Origin: Achromobacter sp. ASV32
Lineage (GTDB): Bacteria; Pseudomonadota; Gammaproteobacteria; Burkholderiales; Burkholderiaceae_B
Assembly (NCBI RefSeq): GCF_016428805.1
Contig: NZ_JAELTJ010000039.1
Location: forward strand, 1-42,935
Direction of reading: 5' to 3'
Length of the DNA: 42,935 nt
The notes under the pieces: model-generated
The model's input: only the letters and a program-made list of their open reading frames with translations
Told to the model about the DNA's origin: nothing
Database searches by the model: none
Shown here: piece by piece, positions 10,125-19,916 of the stretch
Position numbering within the stretch: the first letter of the stretch is position 1
Layout: the number at the start of each line of letters is the position of its first letter
Position numbers and translations under genes: made by a program

Positions 10125-10931
10125 TCAGGTCGTGGCCGCCCCCAGCACCCGCATCGCCTCGCGATGCAGCTGCGGCGTGGCGGCCGCGATCACGCGGCCC
10201 TGCGACTCGAGGCCTAACGGCTGCCCCGACCAATCGGTAATGACGCCGCCCGCGCCTTCAATCACGGGCATCAGCGCCAGATAGTCATAAGGCTGCAGGC
10301 CGGCCTCGACCACCAGGTCGACATGGCCGCTGGCCAGCAGGCCGTAGCTGTAGCAATCGCCGCCATAGCGGCGCATGCGCACCGAGCGCGTCAGCGCCTC
10401 GAACGCGGCCATATCGGCGCCTTCGAAGATGTCGGGCGAGGTGGCGTAGAGCGTCGCGTGCTGCAAGCCGGTGCAGGCGCTGACGCGGCAGGGCTCGCCA
10501 TTCAGGCGAGCGGGCGAACCGGCCGCGCCCAACCAGCGTTCGGCCAACATCGGAATGTCGATCAGGCCCAGCACCGGACGGCCACGATGCAGCAACGCCA
10601 ACAGGGTGCCCCATAGCGGGTTGCCGGAGATGAACGCGCGGGTGCCGTCGATGGGATCGAGCGACCACACCCATTCGGCCTCGGCATGGCTGGCACCGAA
10701 TTCCTCGCCGAAGATGCCGTGATCGGGATATTGGCTGGCGATCGCTTCCCGCAACGCGGCTTCGACCTCGCGGTCGGCTTGCGTGACGGGACTTTCATCC
10801 GCTTTGGTGTCCACCGACAACGGGTGGCGGAACCACTGGCGCGACAGCGGCCGGACCCGGTCCGCCAGCGTTTGGGCGAACGAGGAAAAGGCGGCCAATT
10901 GCTGCGCGGTAGGCGGAGGCGATGTTTGCAT
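10125..10931 (-). CDS. Inositol-monophosphatase-family phosphatase, HisN-like
   Basis: A 268-residue Mg-dependent phosphatase. It has the family metal motifs GEEFG (75-79) and DPIDGTRAFISG (92-103; Asp92 and Asp95 bind metal), and a third acidic site near DYLALMPVIEGAGG. The stretch after DPIDGT, WGTLLALLHRGRPVLGLID, is typical of HisN-type histidinol-phosphate phosphatases. Since it is not in a his operon and leads a catabolic arm opposite a phosphonate-type transporter, a phosphate ester of the imported substrate is a more likely target here. That is inference; histidinol phosphate remains an alternative. It starts 185 bases from the divergent transporter gene. Confidence 0.87.
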   Translation of the reverse strand: MQTSPPPTAQQLAAFSSFAQTLADRVRPLSRQWFRHPLSVDTKADESPVTQADREVEAALREAIASQYPDHGIFGEEFGASHAEAEWVWSLDPIDGTRAFISGNPLWGTLLALLHRGRPVLGLIDIPMLAERWLGAAGSPARLNGEPCRVSACTGLQHATLYATSPDIFEGADMAAFEALTRSVRMRRYGGDCYSYGLLASGHVDLVVEAGLQPYDYLALMPVIEGAGGVITDWSGQPLGLESQGRVIAAATPQLHREAMRVLGAATT

Positions 10932-11116
10932 TGACGAGCTCCCAGGCGTGGCGCGGCGCCAAAAAAACCCATGCGATTAAGGTTTTTCCAGTCTAGACAC
11001 GTTGCCACAAATTTGCAAATATACCTAAAAACGCAACCTCATCGTCTTCCAGCAGGTCGTCGTCCGCAAACCGCAGCTCACCGCCGTTGCCGTGTATTCC
11101 TTTCCGGAGTTCCATC
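10932..11116. promoter_or_regulatory. Divergent promoter region between phosphatase and transporter arms
   Basis: This 185-base spacer must hold the promoters of both arms. The part at 10975-11035 is clearly AT-richer than its surroundings and contains the 10-bp palindrome ATTTGCAAAT (11011-11020), a candidate operator for the DeoR protein coded at the end of the plus arm. I could not assign -35/-10 boxes with confidence. Confidence 0.4.
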
Positions 11117-12127
11117 ATGCAATGTAAGAAGAAGCTTAGCCTTGTGGTTGCAGTAATTTCCCTAAGTTGTGCACAGGCCGCCCACGCGGGCGCCATTACC
11201 GTCTATTCCGCCCTGGAAGAAGACGAGATCGCCGCCTACCTGAAGGCCGCCAACGCCGCCATGCCGGACGTGAAGGTGAACGTGCTGCGGCTGTCCACCG
11301 GCGACCTGGGCGCACGCCTGATCGCCGAAGCGGCCAATCCGCAGCAGGACGTGATCTGGGGCTTCGCCGTGAGCAACATGCTGGACCCCCGGCTGCAAAA
11401 GCTGCTGGAGCCCTATGCTGCGAAAGGCATCGACGCCCTGCCGGCCCAATACAAGGGGGCCGACAATAAGTGGTTTGCGGCGACCGGCTACGTCGCGGCG
11501 TTCTGCGTGAACACCGACCGGCTCAAGTCCAAGAATCTCCCCATGCCCACCTCGTGGGAAGACCTGACCAAGCCGGTCTACAAGGGCGAAATCGTGATTC
11601 CCAGTCCGGCCGCGTCCGGCACCGGCTATCTGCAGATCGTGGCGTTGCTGCAGGGCCTGGGCGCCGAGAAAGGCTGGGCGCTGCTCAAGGACCTGGACAA
11701 GAACGTGGCCCAGTACACGCCGTCCGGTTCGCGCCCTTGCAAGATGGCCCGGGCTGGTGAATACGCGATCGGCGTGTCGTTCGCGTTTCCCGCCATGCAG
11801 TCGATCGAAGAGGGTTTTCCCGTCAAGATGGTGATTCCGTCCAAATGGGTGGGCTACGAGCTGGAGGCGTCCGGCCTGATGAAGACGGCGAAAAATCCCA
11901 CCGATGCCAAGCGCTTCCTGGACTGGACGCTGTCGCCCGAAGCCGGCGGCCTGTACAGCAAGTACAAGGAGCTGGTCACGATTCCTGGGGCCGCCCCCAA
12001 CAAGGCGGCCGAGGCAGCCGGTCTGCCCAAGGATCTGACGGCGGTGTTGTACCCGGTGGACTTCCAGAAGTCGGCGGCCGAACGCGACGCCACCATCAAG
12101 ACCTGGCAGGACACCATCAAACGCTGA
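11117..12127 (+). CDS. Periplasmic binding protein of 2-aminoethylphosphonate-type ABC transporter
   Basis: A 336-residue periplasmic binding protein of the iron/phosphonate (SBP_bac_1/PhnS-like) type. The start is ATG 11117 with CCGGAG upstream; it gives a signal peptide (KKKLSLVVAVISLSCAQAAHA, cleaved near residue 24), whereas the longer frame from 11087 adds a non-signal prefix. The mature start ITVYSALEEDEIAAY and the later STGDLGARLIAEAANPQQDV and WGFAVSNML resemble AEP-binding proteins. The downstream ATPase and fused permease match the same transporter family. It probably delivers the substrate of the divergent enzymes. Fe(III)-binding is an alternative, but the Tyr pair typical of FbpA is not evident. 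Confidence 0.82.
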   Translation: MQCKKKLSLVVAVISLSCAQAAHAGAITVYSALEEDEIAAYLKAANAAMPDVKVNVLRLSTGDLGARLIAEAANPQQDVIWGFAVSNMLDPRLQKLLEPYAAKGIDALPAQYKGADNKWFAATGYVAAFCVNTDRLKSKNLPMPTSWEDLTKPVYKGEIVIPSPAASGTGYLQIVALLQGLGAEKGWALLKDLDKNVAQYTPSGSRPCKMARAGEYAIGVSFAFPAMQSIEEGFPVKMVIPSKWVGYELEASGLMKTAKNPTDAKRFLDWTLSPEAGGLYSKYKELVTIPGAAPNKAAEAAGLPKDLTAVLYPVDFQKSAAERDATIKTWQDTIKR

Positions 12128-12174
12128 AGGCCCGCGGCCGGCACCGCCGGCCGCCGCGCCCTGCTGGAGCAGCC

Positions 12175-13182
<1,008 letters not shown>

Positions 13183-13216
13183 GGCCCGCCGCGCGGCAAC
13201 GGCCGGGAGCCGCGGC

Positions 13217-14899
13217 GTGAATACAGCCCGCATGAACGCCGCCACCTCCGCCCCTGCCGCTCGCGCGCCCTGGTCGCTGGACCAGGTGCTGCTGTACACC
13301 TGCGTCGGCATCCCGATGATCGGGCTGGCGCTGTTCTTCCTGTATCCGCTGGCAACGGTCGCCTGGCGCAGCCTGGTGGAAAAAGACGGCGGGATCGGCC
13401 TGGGCAACTACGCCGAAGTCTTCGCCACCCGCGGCATCCTGACCGCAACCGCCAACAGCCTGACCATGAGCGCAGCCACCACAGCCGTCAGCCTGCTGCT
13501 GGGCTTTGCCATCGCCTACGGGCTGGACCGCAGCCGCATGCGTGGCAAGGCCTTCGTCAAACTGGCGCTGGTGCTGCCGCTGCTGGCGCCGTCGTTGGTG
13601 CAAGGGCTGGGGCTGATATTCATCCTCGGCCGCAATGGGCTGGTGCACCGCTGGACCGGCTGGGAGTTCGACATCTACGGCTTCTGGGGTCTGCTGATCT
13701 CGAACGTGTTCTACGCCCTGCCCCAGGCCGTGCTGATCCTGCAGGCCGCGCTGCGCAATACCGACGCCCGCTACTACGACGCCGCTGAAGTCATGGGCGC
13801 TTCCAGCGCGCGCCAGTTCTTCGACATCACGCTGCCCAATTGCAAGTTTGGCCTGCTGAGCGCCGCGTTCGTGGTCTTCGTGATCACGATTACGGATTTC
13901 GGCAACGCCGCGGTCATCGGCGGCAGCTACAAGGTGCTGGCCACGGAAATCTACAGCCAGGTATCGGGCCAGATGAATTTCGGCATGGGCTCGGTGGTGG
14001 GCATCCTGCTGCTGCTGCCGTCATTGATCTCGGTGCAGATCGAACGGGTGGCCTCGCAACGGCAATTTGGCGCCGCGTCGCCCAGCGGACTGCGGGTAAC
14101 GCCGCAGCCGGCGCGCGGCCGAGACCGCGCCTTCACGGTGGGCGTGTTGCTATGCACCAGCACGATCGTGGCAACGGTCGCCACCGTCGTGTTCGCCAGC
14201 TTCATGCGGCTATGGCCGTACCGCATGGAATGGACGCTCAAGCACTACGACATCACGGTCAGCGGCGGCTACGCGCCATTGTGGACATCGCTGTACCTGT
14301 CGCTGGCAGCCGCGTCCGGCGGCGTGCTGCTGCTGTTCTTCCTGACCTTCGGCGTCTGCCGCATTCCCCGGGCATGGGCCAAGCTGGTCTACCTGGTGTC
14401 GGTGCTGCCGGTGGGCGTGCCCGGGTTGGTGCTGGGGCTGTCCTACATCTTCGCGTTCAATTCGCCTTCGACCCCGTTATATGCGCTGTACGGCAGCGCC
14501 GCGCTGATCGCGTTGTGCAACTTCTACCACTATCACACGCAGGGTTTCCTGACGATGATGACCGGCATGCGCGCCGTGCCACAAGCGCTCGAAGAAGCGG
14601 TGAGCTGCCTGGGTGGAGGCACCTGGCAGGTGCTGCGCGATGCGGTGCTGCCGCAAATCGCCCCCACAGTGTTGGGCGTGTTCTTTTTCCTGTTCATGCG
14701 GTCCATGGTCACGCTGTCCGCCGTGATTTTCCTGGTGACGCCGTCGGTCAGCGTGGCGCCGGTATCTGTCTTACGGCTGGACGAAGCAGGCTTCGTCTCG
14801 CAGGCGGCTGCCTATTCGACGCTTATCATGCTGGTCGTGGGAGGCTCCCTGCTGGCAATGCGCGCATTGATCGCGCTGGCCGCGCGGCGCCGCAAATAG
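13217..14899 (+). CDS. ABC transporter permease, two fused permease domains
   Basis: A 560-residue inner-membrane permease with two homologous halves, each with about six membrane helices, as in FbpB and PhnU2-type proteins. The cytoplasmic coupling loops are seen as EVMGASSARQFFDITLP in the first half and EEAVSCLGGGTWQVLRDAVLP in the second. The start is a GTG at 13217 with GGGAG eight bases upstream; the ATG at 13232 lacks a ribosome site, though either is possible. The fusion removes the need for a second permease gene, completing a three-gene importer followed 17 bases later by the DeoR gene. Confidence 0.88.
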   Translation: MNTARMNAATSAPAARAPWSLDQVLLYTCVGIPMIGLALFFLYPLATVAWRSLVEKDGGIGLGNYAEVFATRGILTATANSLTMSAATTAVSLLLGFAIAYGLDRSRMRGKAFVKLALVLPLLAPSLVQGLGLIFILGRNGLVHRWTGWEFDIYGFWGLLISNVFYALPQAVLILQAALRNTDARYYDAAEVMGASSARQFFDITLPNCKFGLLSAAFVVFVITITDFGNAAVIGGSYKVLATEIYSQVSGQMNFGMGSVVGILLLLPSLISVQIERVASQRQFGAASPSGLRVTPQPARGRDRAFTVGVLLCTSTIVATVATVVFASFMRLWPYRMEWTLKHYDITVSGGYAPLWTSLYLSLAAASGGVLLLFFLTFGVCRIPRAWAKLVYLVSVLPVGVPGLVLGLSYIFAFNSPSTPLYALYGSAALIALCNFYHYHTQGFLTMMTGMRAVPQALEEAVSCLGGGTWQVLRDAVLPQIAPTVLGVFFFLFMRSMVTLSAVIFLVTPSVSVAPVSVLRLDEAGFVSQAAAYSTLIMLVVGGSLLAMRALIALAARRRK

Positions 14900-14916
14900 A
14901 TTAGGAAGCATCCAAT

Positions 14917-15678
14917 ATGTGGCAAGAAGAGCGGTATCAGAGAATCCGCGCCCTGCTGTCTTCATTGCAGCAGGTATCGACCGACCGCATTGTCGGCGAA
15001 CTGGGGGTATCGCGGGAGACGGTCAGGCGCGACCTGCTGGAACTGGAATCCATGGGCGAACTGCGCCGCGTGCACGGCGGCGCCGTCCCCGTACACAGCG
15101 AACCGCCCATCACCGAGCGTGTGCATACGCGCGTCAAGTACAAGCGCGCCATCGCGCGCGCCGCTGCCGGCCTGGTAAGCAGCGGTCAGACGCTGTTCCT
15201 GGATGCGGGCAGCACCACCAGTGTATTGGCCGACGAACTGGCCAAGCTGAGCGGGTTGACCATCATCACCAACTCATTCGATGTCGCGCTCAAGGTCGGC
15301 GCGGCCGGCAACGGGGCGAACGAACTGATCATGTTGGGCGGGTCCGTGGGCGGCCCGGTCTGCGCCACCGCGGGTGACATCACCATCGCCGAGATCCATC
15401 GCTACCGCGCCGACCTGGCACTGCTGTCGCCGGTCGGCGTGGATGCGGAATGCGGCGCCACCAGCTACGACCTGCGCGAAGCCGAAGTGGCGCGCGCCAT
15501 GGCCGCCAACGCCAAACAACGCGTGCTGCTGGCCGACTTCAGCAAGATCGGCCTGTGCAGCCGCGTGTCGTATTGCGAGGTCGGCCGCATCGATCACCTG
15601 GTCACCAACGCCAATGCCGAAAAAATGCCGGCCTTCGCACCGCTGAAGGCCGCCGTGGGCAAGACGTTGACGGTGTAG
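14917..15678 (+). CDS. DeoR-family transcriptional regulator
   Basis: A 253-residue DeoR-type regulator. The N-terminal helix-turn-helix contains VSTDRIVGELGVSRETVRRD and LRRVHGGAV; the C-terminal sensor domain shows the LFLDAGSTTSVLADEL and ITNSFDVALKV motifs that bind phosphorylated ligands in this family. AGGAAG precedes ATG 14917. It is the last gene of the transporter arm. DeoR proteins typically sense phosphorylated sugars or related metabolites, which fits a locus handling a phosphorylated substrate. It likely controls the divergent promoter at 10932-11116, an inference from position. It converges on the Bug gene with a 7-base gap and no clear terminator. Confidence 0.9.
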   Translation: MWQEERYQRIRALLSSLQQVSTDRIVGELGVSRETVRRDLLELESMGELRRVHGGAVPVHSEPPITERVHTRVKYKRAIARAAAGLVSSGQTLFLDAGSTTSVLADELAKLSGLTIITNSFDVALKVGAAGNGANELIMLGGSVGGPVCATAGDITIAEIHRYRADLALLSPVGVDAECGATSYDLREAEVARAMAANAKQRVLLADFSKIGLCSRVSYCEVGRIDHLVTNANAEKMPAFAPLKAAVGKTLTV

Positions 15679-15685
15679 CCGTGCG

Positions 15686-16687
15686 TCAGTCCACCGACAC
15701 GCCCGCCACCTTCACCATATCTGCCCAATAGATGGTGTCTTGCTGCAGCCGCTTCTCGAAAGCAGCGGGCGCGCTACCGACCGGTTGGCTGCCGCCGGCC
15801 TGGATCTTGGCGATCACGTTGGGCGATTTCATCGCCTGGGCCACGGCCTGGGCCAGATAGGCGATGCGGTCCGGCGGCGTACCGGCTGGCGCGAACAGGC
15901 CGTACCAATCGTCGGCGGTGATGCCGTCCATGCCGGATTGCTGGAGCGTGGGCGCGGCCTTGAAGATGCCGATGCCGTTGTCGTGGCTGAGCGCCAGGAT
16001 GCGCAGCTTGCCGGCGGCGACCATCGGTTCGGCCGATGCAGGCGAGGTGATCAACATGTCGACCGTGCCGCCCATCAGGTCAGTGATCGCAGGCGCGGCG
16101 CCGCGGTAGGGGACGTGCACGAGTTTCACGCCGGCCTTTTGCGACAGCAGCGCCCCCATCAGATGGCTCATGGTGCCATTGCCCGGCGTGGCGTAGGTGA
16201 TGACGCCGGGCTGCTTGCGAGCGGCGTCGAGATAGTCGCCCAGCGATCGGTAGGCGCTTTCGCTGCGCGACACGAGCACCAGGGGCGCGGACGTGATCTG
16301 CGAGATGGGGACGAAGTCCTTGAGCGGGTCGAAGCCCACGTTCTTGTACAGGCGTGGATTGACGGCCATCACGCTGGTCTGCGACATCACCAGCGTATAG
16401 CCATCAGGTTTGGCGCGCGAGACCTGCGAGGTACCCACATTGCCGCCAGCGCCGGAGCGGTTTTCCACCACCACGCTTTGGCCCGTGATCGCGCCGAGCT
16501 CCTGCGCGATCAGACGAGCCACGCCGTCGTTGCCGCCCCCGGGCGGGAACGGCGACACGACCGTGATGGCCTGTTTGGGATAGTCGGCCAGTGGCGCGAG
16601 CGCCTCGGCGTGCGCGTTGGCTCCCCATGCCAGGCAGGCCAGGGCCGCCGCGGTTCTGCAGGCTTGCAGCACGTGTTGCTTTGTCAT
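15686..16687 (-). CDS. Bug/TctC-family periplasmic binding protein (orphan)
   Basis: A 333-residue tripartite tricarboxylate receptor of the Bug family. After a signal peptide (AACRTAAALACLAWGANAHA type, about 26 residues) comes the Bug signature VVSPFPPGGGNDGVARLIAQ, then VVENRSGAGGNVG and ITYATPGNGTMSHLMGALL. ATG 16687 has GGGGAAG upstream and starts the signal peptide; the longer frame is unlikely. No TctA or TctB genes accompany it, so it is one of the many orphan Bug proteins that Bordetella and relatives carry. These may share membrane components or act as sensors. The ligand is unknown. Confidence 0.9.
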   Translation of the reverse strand: MTKQHVLQACRTAAALACLAWGANAHAEALAPLADYPKQAITVVSPFPPGGGNDGVARLIAQELGAITGQSVVVENRSGAGGNVGTSQVSRAKPDGYTLVMSQTSVMAVNPRLYKNVGFDPLKDFVPISQITSAPLVLVSRSESAYRSLGDYLDAARKQPGVITYATPGNGTMSHLMGALLSQKAGVKLVHVPYRGAAPAITDLMGGTVDMLITSPASAEPMVAAGKLRILALSHDNGIGIFKAAPTLQQSGMDGITADDWYGLFAPAGTPPDRIAYLAQAVAQAMKSPNVIAKIQAGGSQPVGSAPAAFEKRLQQDTIYWADMVKVAGVSVD

Positions 16688-16838
16688 CGGTACTTCCCCT
16701 TGTTGTCGGCAGCCGGATACTCGGCCGTCCGTTGCATTTCGGTTCGCCAGGAACCGTCCGCGCCCCGGCGGCGGATCGCCGGGGCGTGCTGATCGGATAA
16801 AACAGATCGTGCGGCCGCTCACGCGGCCCATGGGCGAC

Positions 16839-17108
16839 TAGGGCCTGTTCACACTAGAAGGCGCCTCGCATAGGCCGGTAATCGGGCGCCAGGCTAGGCG
16901 CGGTCGCCGCCGCGTGGCTGTGCCACGCAAGGTGAGCGCAGCGACGCCTGGCGCCCGATTACCGGCCTGCCCGAAGGGTGAGTACCCAAATGAGCGCCTC
17001 TCAGCGTTGCGAATGCTCGCCGGGGGCCGGCCACGACTGCGCTTCGCGCCTTGATAGTCACTCATTTGGGTACTCATGCGAGGCGCCTTCTAGTGGGAAC
17101 AGGCCCTA
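16839..17108. mobile_element. MITE-like element, 266 bp with 33-bp inverted ends and TA duplication
   Basis: The ends 16839-16871 and 17076-17108 are inverted copies of 33 bases with one mismatch. They begin TAGGGCCTGTTC, with the TA probably a duplicated target, so the element proper is 16841-17106. Inside are a 23-bp perfect inverted repeat (16872-16894 with 16946-16968) enclosing a small 7-bp hairpin (16912-16928), and a 16-bp perfect inverted repeat (16979-16994 with 17061-17076). No open frame of transposase type is present. It looks like a non-autonomous miniature element, perhaps mobilised by an IS630/Tc1-like transposase; a folded repeat of another kind is the alternative. Confidence 0.7.
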
Positions 17109-18698
17109 AGCCGGAAAGCGATACGCGGCGCGTTCGCGCTCGTCGATCTGCTTGACCAGATTGGTTTCCCAGGCCAGGTACTGACGCGCCGCGGCCTTGT
17201 TGCCGTCGTGGCGGTCGTGCACAAAAAACAGGTAGTCGATGCAGTCGCGGTCAGCGGGCTCGTCTGGCGTGGATTGCAGCGCCAGCCCCACTGCCGACCA
17301 GCCGGCCGGCGAGCCGAGGTTCACCTTGACGTCGCGGATGCCTCGCGCCCGCAGATCGGCGGCCGCCCAGGCGGCCACGGCCAGTTCGTCGGCCAGCAAC
17401 ACCACCGGTTGCGCGGCGTCCAGCGCCAGATCGGCAAAGCGCGGACGAATCGACCATTGCGCCCCCGCGATATGTGTTGCGCGATAGCGCATGCTGGCGC
17501 GGATGTCGACCAGCTGTGCACCCCGCGCCGATGCTGCGGCCAGGGCCGTGTCGTCCAAGACCGTCACGGACGGCGCATCGGCCGGCACCACGGTGGCTTT
17601 CAGCGCAGCGGCCACGCCTTCTTGCAGCACGCTTGCATCCCACCCCATCTGGCGCAGCCAGCTGGCCACGACCGGCGCGCGCACCCCTTCGGCATCGAAC
17701 ACCACGATGCGTGCGCCACGCACGGCCAGGTATTGGTCGGTGGCCTGGATCAGCTGGCCGCCGGGCGTGTGCTGTGCGCCGGGCAAGGACCCTTGTGCAA
17801 ACTCTTCAGCGCTGCGTACATCGCACAGGAAGGTGCTGCGACCCGCGTCGTCCAGCCAGGCCTGTACCTGGCTTGCGTTGACGCGCGGCACGTTGTGGCG
17901 CTCGGCCAGATCGGCTGAACGCCGTACCAGTGCCGGCAGGTCTTCAGGCGCCACGGTATCGTCGTAGCGGCGCTGCGCGCCATGGTCCAGTTTGAAGTCT
18001 TCCAGGTACCAGCCTTGAGTGCCGTTTTCCAGCGCGAATACCGGGTTGGGCACGCCCAGGTTGATCAGCGTCTGCGCGCCGATGATGCTGCGCGTGCGTC
18101 CTGCACAATTGACCACGATAGTGGTGGTCGGGTCCTTGGCCAGGGTATGTGCGCGCAACGCCAGCTCGCCATTGGGGCAGCAGATTCCGCCCGGAATGCT
18201 CATCTTCTGGTATTCGGCGTAGGGCCTGCCGTCCAGCACGATCAGGTCGTCGCCGCGGCGCTGGCGCTCGGCCAGTTCGCGCGCGCCGATACGAGGGGTG
18301 TGGAAAACTTCTTCGGCGAGTTCACCAAAGGTCTTGCTGGGCACATTGACGCCGGCAAACGCGGCATAACCGTCACGTCGCCATTGTTCGATGCCACCCG
18401 CCAGCCGGTGCACCTGCGTGTAACCCAGTCCACGCAATGCGCTCGCGGCATGGGCCGCCGTCTCGTCCGCGCCGCCTTCGTCATAAACCACCACCCGCAC
18501 GCCACGGCGTGGCGCCAGCCGCACGATGTCGGCTTCCAGTCGGCTGTAGGGAACCGGCGCGGCATAGAACAAGTGAGACTCGCCGTACTGGCCATGCTCG
18601 CGCACGTCCAGCAGCGCGATCTCGTTGCCGTCGTGCAGCCAGCCCTTGAGCGTGTGGGAATCGACGTCGGCCAGGTTCAGGTCGGAATGGGGATGCAT
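17106..18698 (-). CDS. Four-domain rhodanese (sulfurtransferase) with one active cysteine
   Basis: A 530-residue protein with four rhodanese domains at about 5-115, 135-235, 270-365 and 380-465. Only the second keeps a catalytic loop, NCAGRTRS with Cys198. The equivalent loops in domains 1 and 3 read VYDEGG and VFDAEG, with Asp73 and Asp335 in place of cysteine, and domain 4 reads LADELA. The first domain still has the LLDVREHGQYGESHL entry motif. Rhodaneses move sulfane sulfur to thiols. It is the third gene of an operon with a thiol dioxygenase and a C-S lyase, so it may handle persulfide or sulfide made there. The TAG stop overlaps the TA at the MITE end. Confidence 0.9.
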   Translation of the reverse strand: MHPHSDLNLADVDSHTLKGWLHDGNEIALLDVREHGQYGESHLFYAAPVPYSRLEADIVRLAPRRGVRVVVYDEGGADETAAHAASALRGLGYTQVHRLAGGIEQWRRDGYAAFAGVNVPSKTFGELAEEVFHTPRIGARELAERQRRGDDLIVLDGRPYAEYQKMSIPGGICCPNGELALRAHTLAKDPTTTIVVNCAGRTRSIIGAQTLINLGVPNPVFALENGTQGWYLEDFKLDHGAQRRYDDTVAPEDLPALVRRSADLAERHNVPRVNASQVQAWLDDAGRSTFLCDVRSAEEFAQGSLPGAQHTPGGQLIQATDQYLAVRGARIVVFDAEGVRAPVVASWLRQMGWDASVLQEGVAAALKATVVPADAPSVTVLDDTALAAASARGAQLVDIRASMRYRATHIAGAQWSIRPRFADLALDAAQPVVLLADELAVAAWAAADLRARGIRDVKVNLGSPAGWSAVGLALQSTPDEPADRDCIDYLFFVHDRHDGNKAAARQYLAWETNLVKQIDERERAAYRFPA

Positions 18699-18738
18699 CA
18701 GTGAATTCTCTGCAATCAGGAAGGGGGGATGGCGAATA

Positions 18739-19914
18739 TCAGCGCGCGGGTCGCAGCAGCGTGAAGGCTTGGTCGAGATCGGCGATCAGGTCTTCCGGGT
18801 CTTCCAGCCCGATATGCAGGCGCAACATCGGGCCATGTGGCTGCGAAGCTGATAGCGAACGCGCATTGCGCAGCTGCATCGGAATCACCAGGCTTTCAAA
18901 ACCGCCCCAGGACGCGCCGATGCCGAACAGGCGCAGCGCATCGATGGCGCGTTCCATATCGGCGTCGGTAATGGGCGCCGCGAACGCCAAGGTCAACAAG
19001 CCGTTGGTACCCGAGCATTCACGCAGCCAAACGGCGTGGAAAGGATCGTCAGACAGCGCCGGACACAGCACGCGTGCAACCTCCGCCCTGCCCTGCAGCC
19101 ACTCGGCCACGCGCAGCGCGCTACGGGCATGCTGGGCCATACGCAATGGCAGCGAACGCATGCCGCGCAGCACCAGGAAGGCGTCATCGGCGCCGACGGT
19201 CTGGCCGAAGTCGATGCTGGCCCGATCCAGGGGCCGCCAGGCGCGCGGGTTGGTCACGACCGCGCCCATCATCACGTCGGCATGGCCGCCCAGGTACTTG
19301 GTGGCCGCGAGGATGGAAATATCGGCGCCCAGCGACAGGGGTTGGCACAGCAATCCGGAAGCCCAGGTGTTATCCACAGCCAGCCAGCAATCATGCGCGT
19401 GCGCCAACGCCGCCAGGCGACTCAGGTCCGGCATTTCGTAGGTCAGCGAACCCGGCGATTCGGCGTAGATCATGCGGGTATTCGGACGCAACAATCGCTC
19501 AACGCCGGAGCCGTCCGGCGAGTAATACGAGCATTCGATCCCCAGACGCGACAGATGCTCGGCGCAGAAGCGACGCACGGGTTCATAGACCGCATCGGTC
19601 ACGAGCACGTGGTCGCCGGCCCGCAGATAGGCCAGCAACACGGTGGCGATGGCGGCCTGCCCGGTGGGGAACAGCTTGGCGCGAAAGCCCTGTTCCAGCT
19701 CGACCAGCGCGTCTTCCAGTGCATGGGTGCTGTCGGTGCCTCGCGCACCGTAGGACGGCAGGCGTTCCTGGTCACGACGGGCCCGCGTATCGCGCCAGGC
19801 CGCGACGCTGTCGAACACATACGTGCTGGCACGCGTCACCGGCGTGTTGACCCAGCCGCTGTGAGGGCGCCCGGCGCGCAGCAGGCGCGTCGCGGACCGA
19901 TAGGACTTTTCCAT
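18739..19914 (-). CDS. metC: Cystathionine-beta-lyase-like PLP enzyme
   Basis: A 391-residue Cys/Met-metabolism PLP enzyme. The PLP lysine is Lys206 in AATKYLGGHADVMMG, Asp181 lies in AVDNTWASGLL, and YGARGTDSTHALEDAL is the substrate/phosphate region of the partner subunit. The fold matches cystathionine beta-lyase, which splits cystathionine into homocysteine, pyruvate and ammonia and often acts on cysteine to release sulfide. It starts two bases after the dioxygenase stop and precedes the rhodanese. In this setting a role in breaking C-S bonds of thiols is as likely as methionine synthesis. The gene symbol is by family resemblance. Confidence 0.85.
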   Translation of the reverse strand: MEKSYRSATRLLRAGRPHSGWVNTPVTRASTYVFDSVAAWRDTRARRDQERLPSYGARGTDSTHALEDALVELEQGFRAKLFPTGQAAIATVLLAYLRAGDHVLVTDAVYEPVRRFCAEHLSRLGIECSYYSPDGSGVERLLRPNTRMIYAESPGSLTYEMPDLSRLAALAHAHDCWLAVDNTWASGLLCQPLSLGADISILAATKYLGGHADVMMGAVVTNPRAWRPLDRASIDFGQTVGADDAFLVLRGMRSLPLRMAQHARSALRVAEWLQGRAEVARVLCPALSDDPFHAVWLRECSGTNGLLTLAFAAPITDADMERAIDALRLFGIGASWGGFESLVIPMQLRNARSLSASQPHGPMLRLHIGLEDPEDLIADLDQAFTLLRPAR

Positions 19915-19916
19915 GG

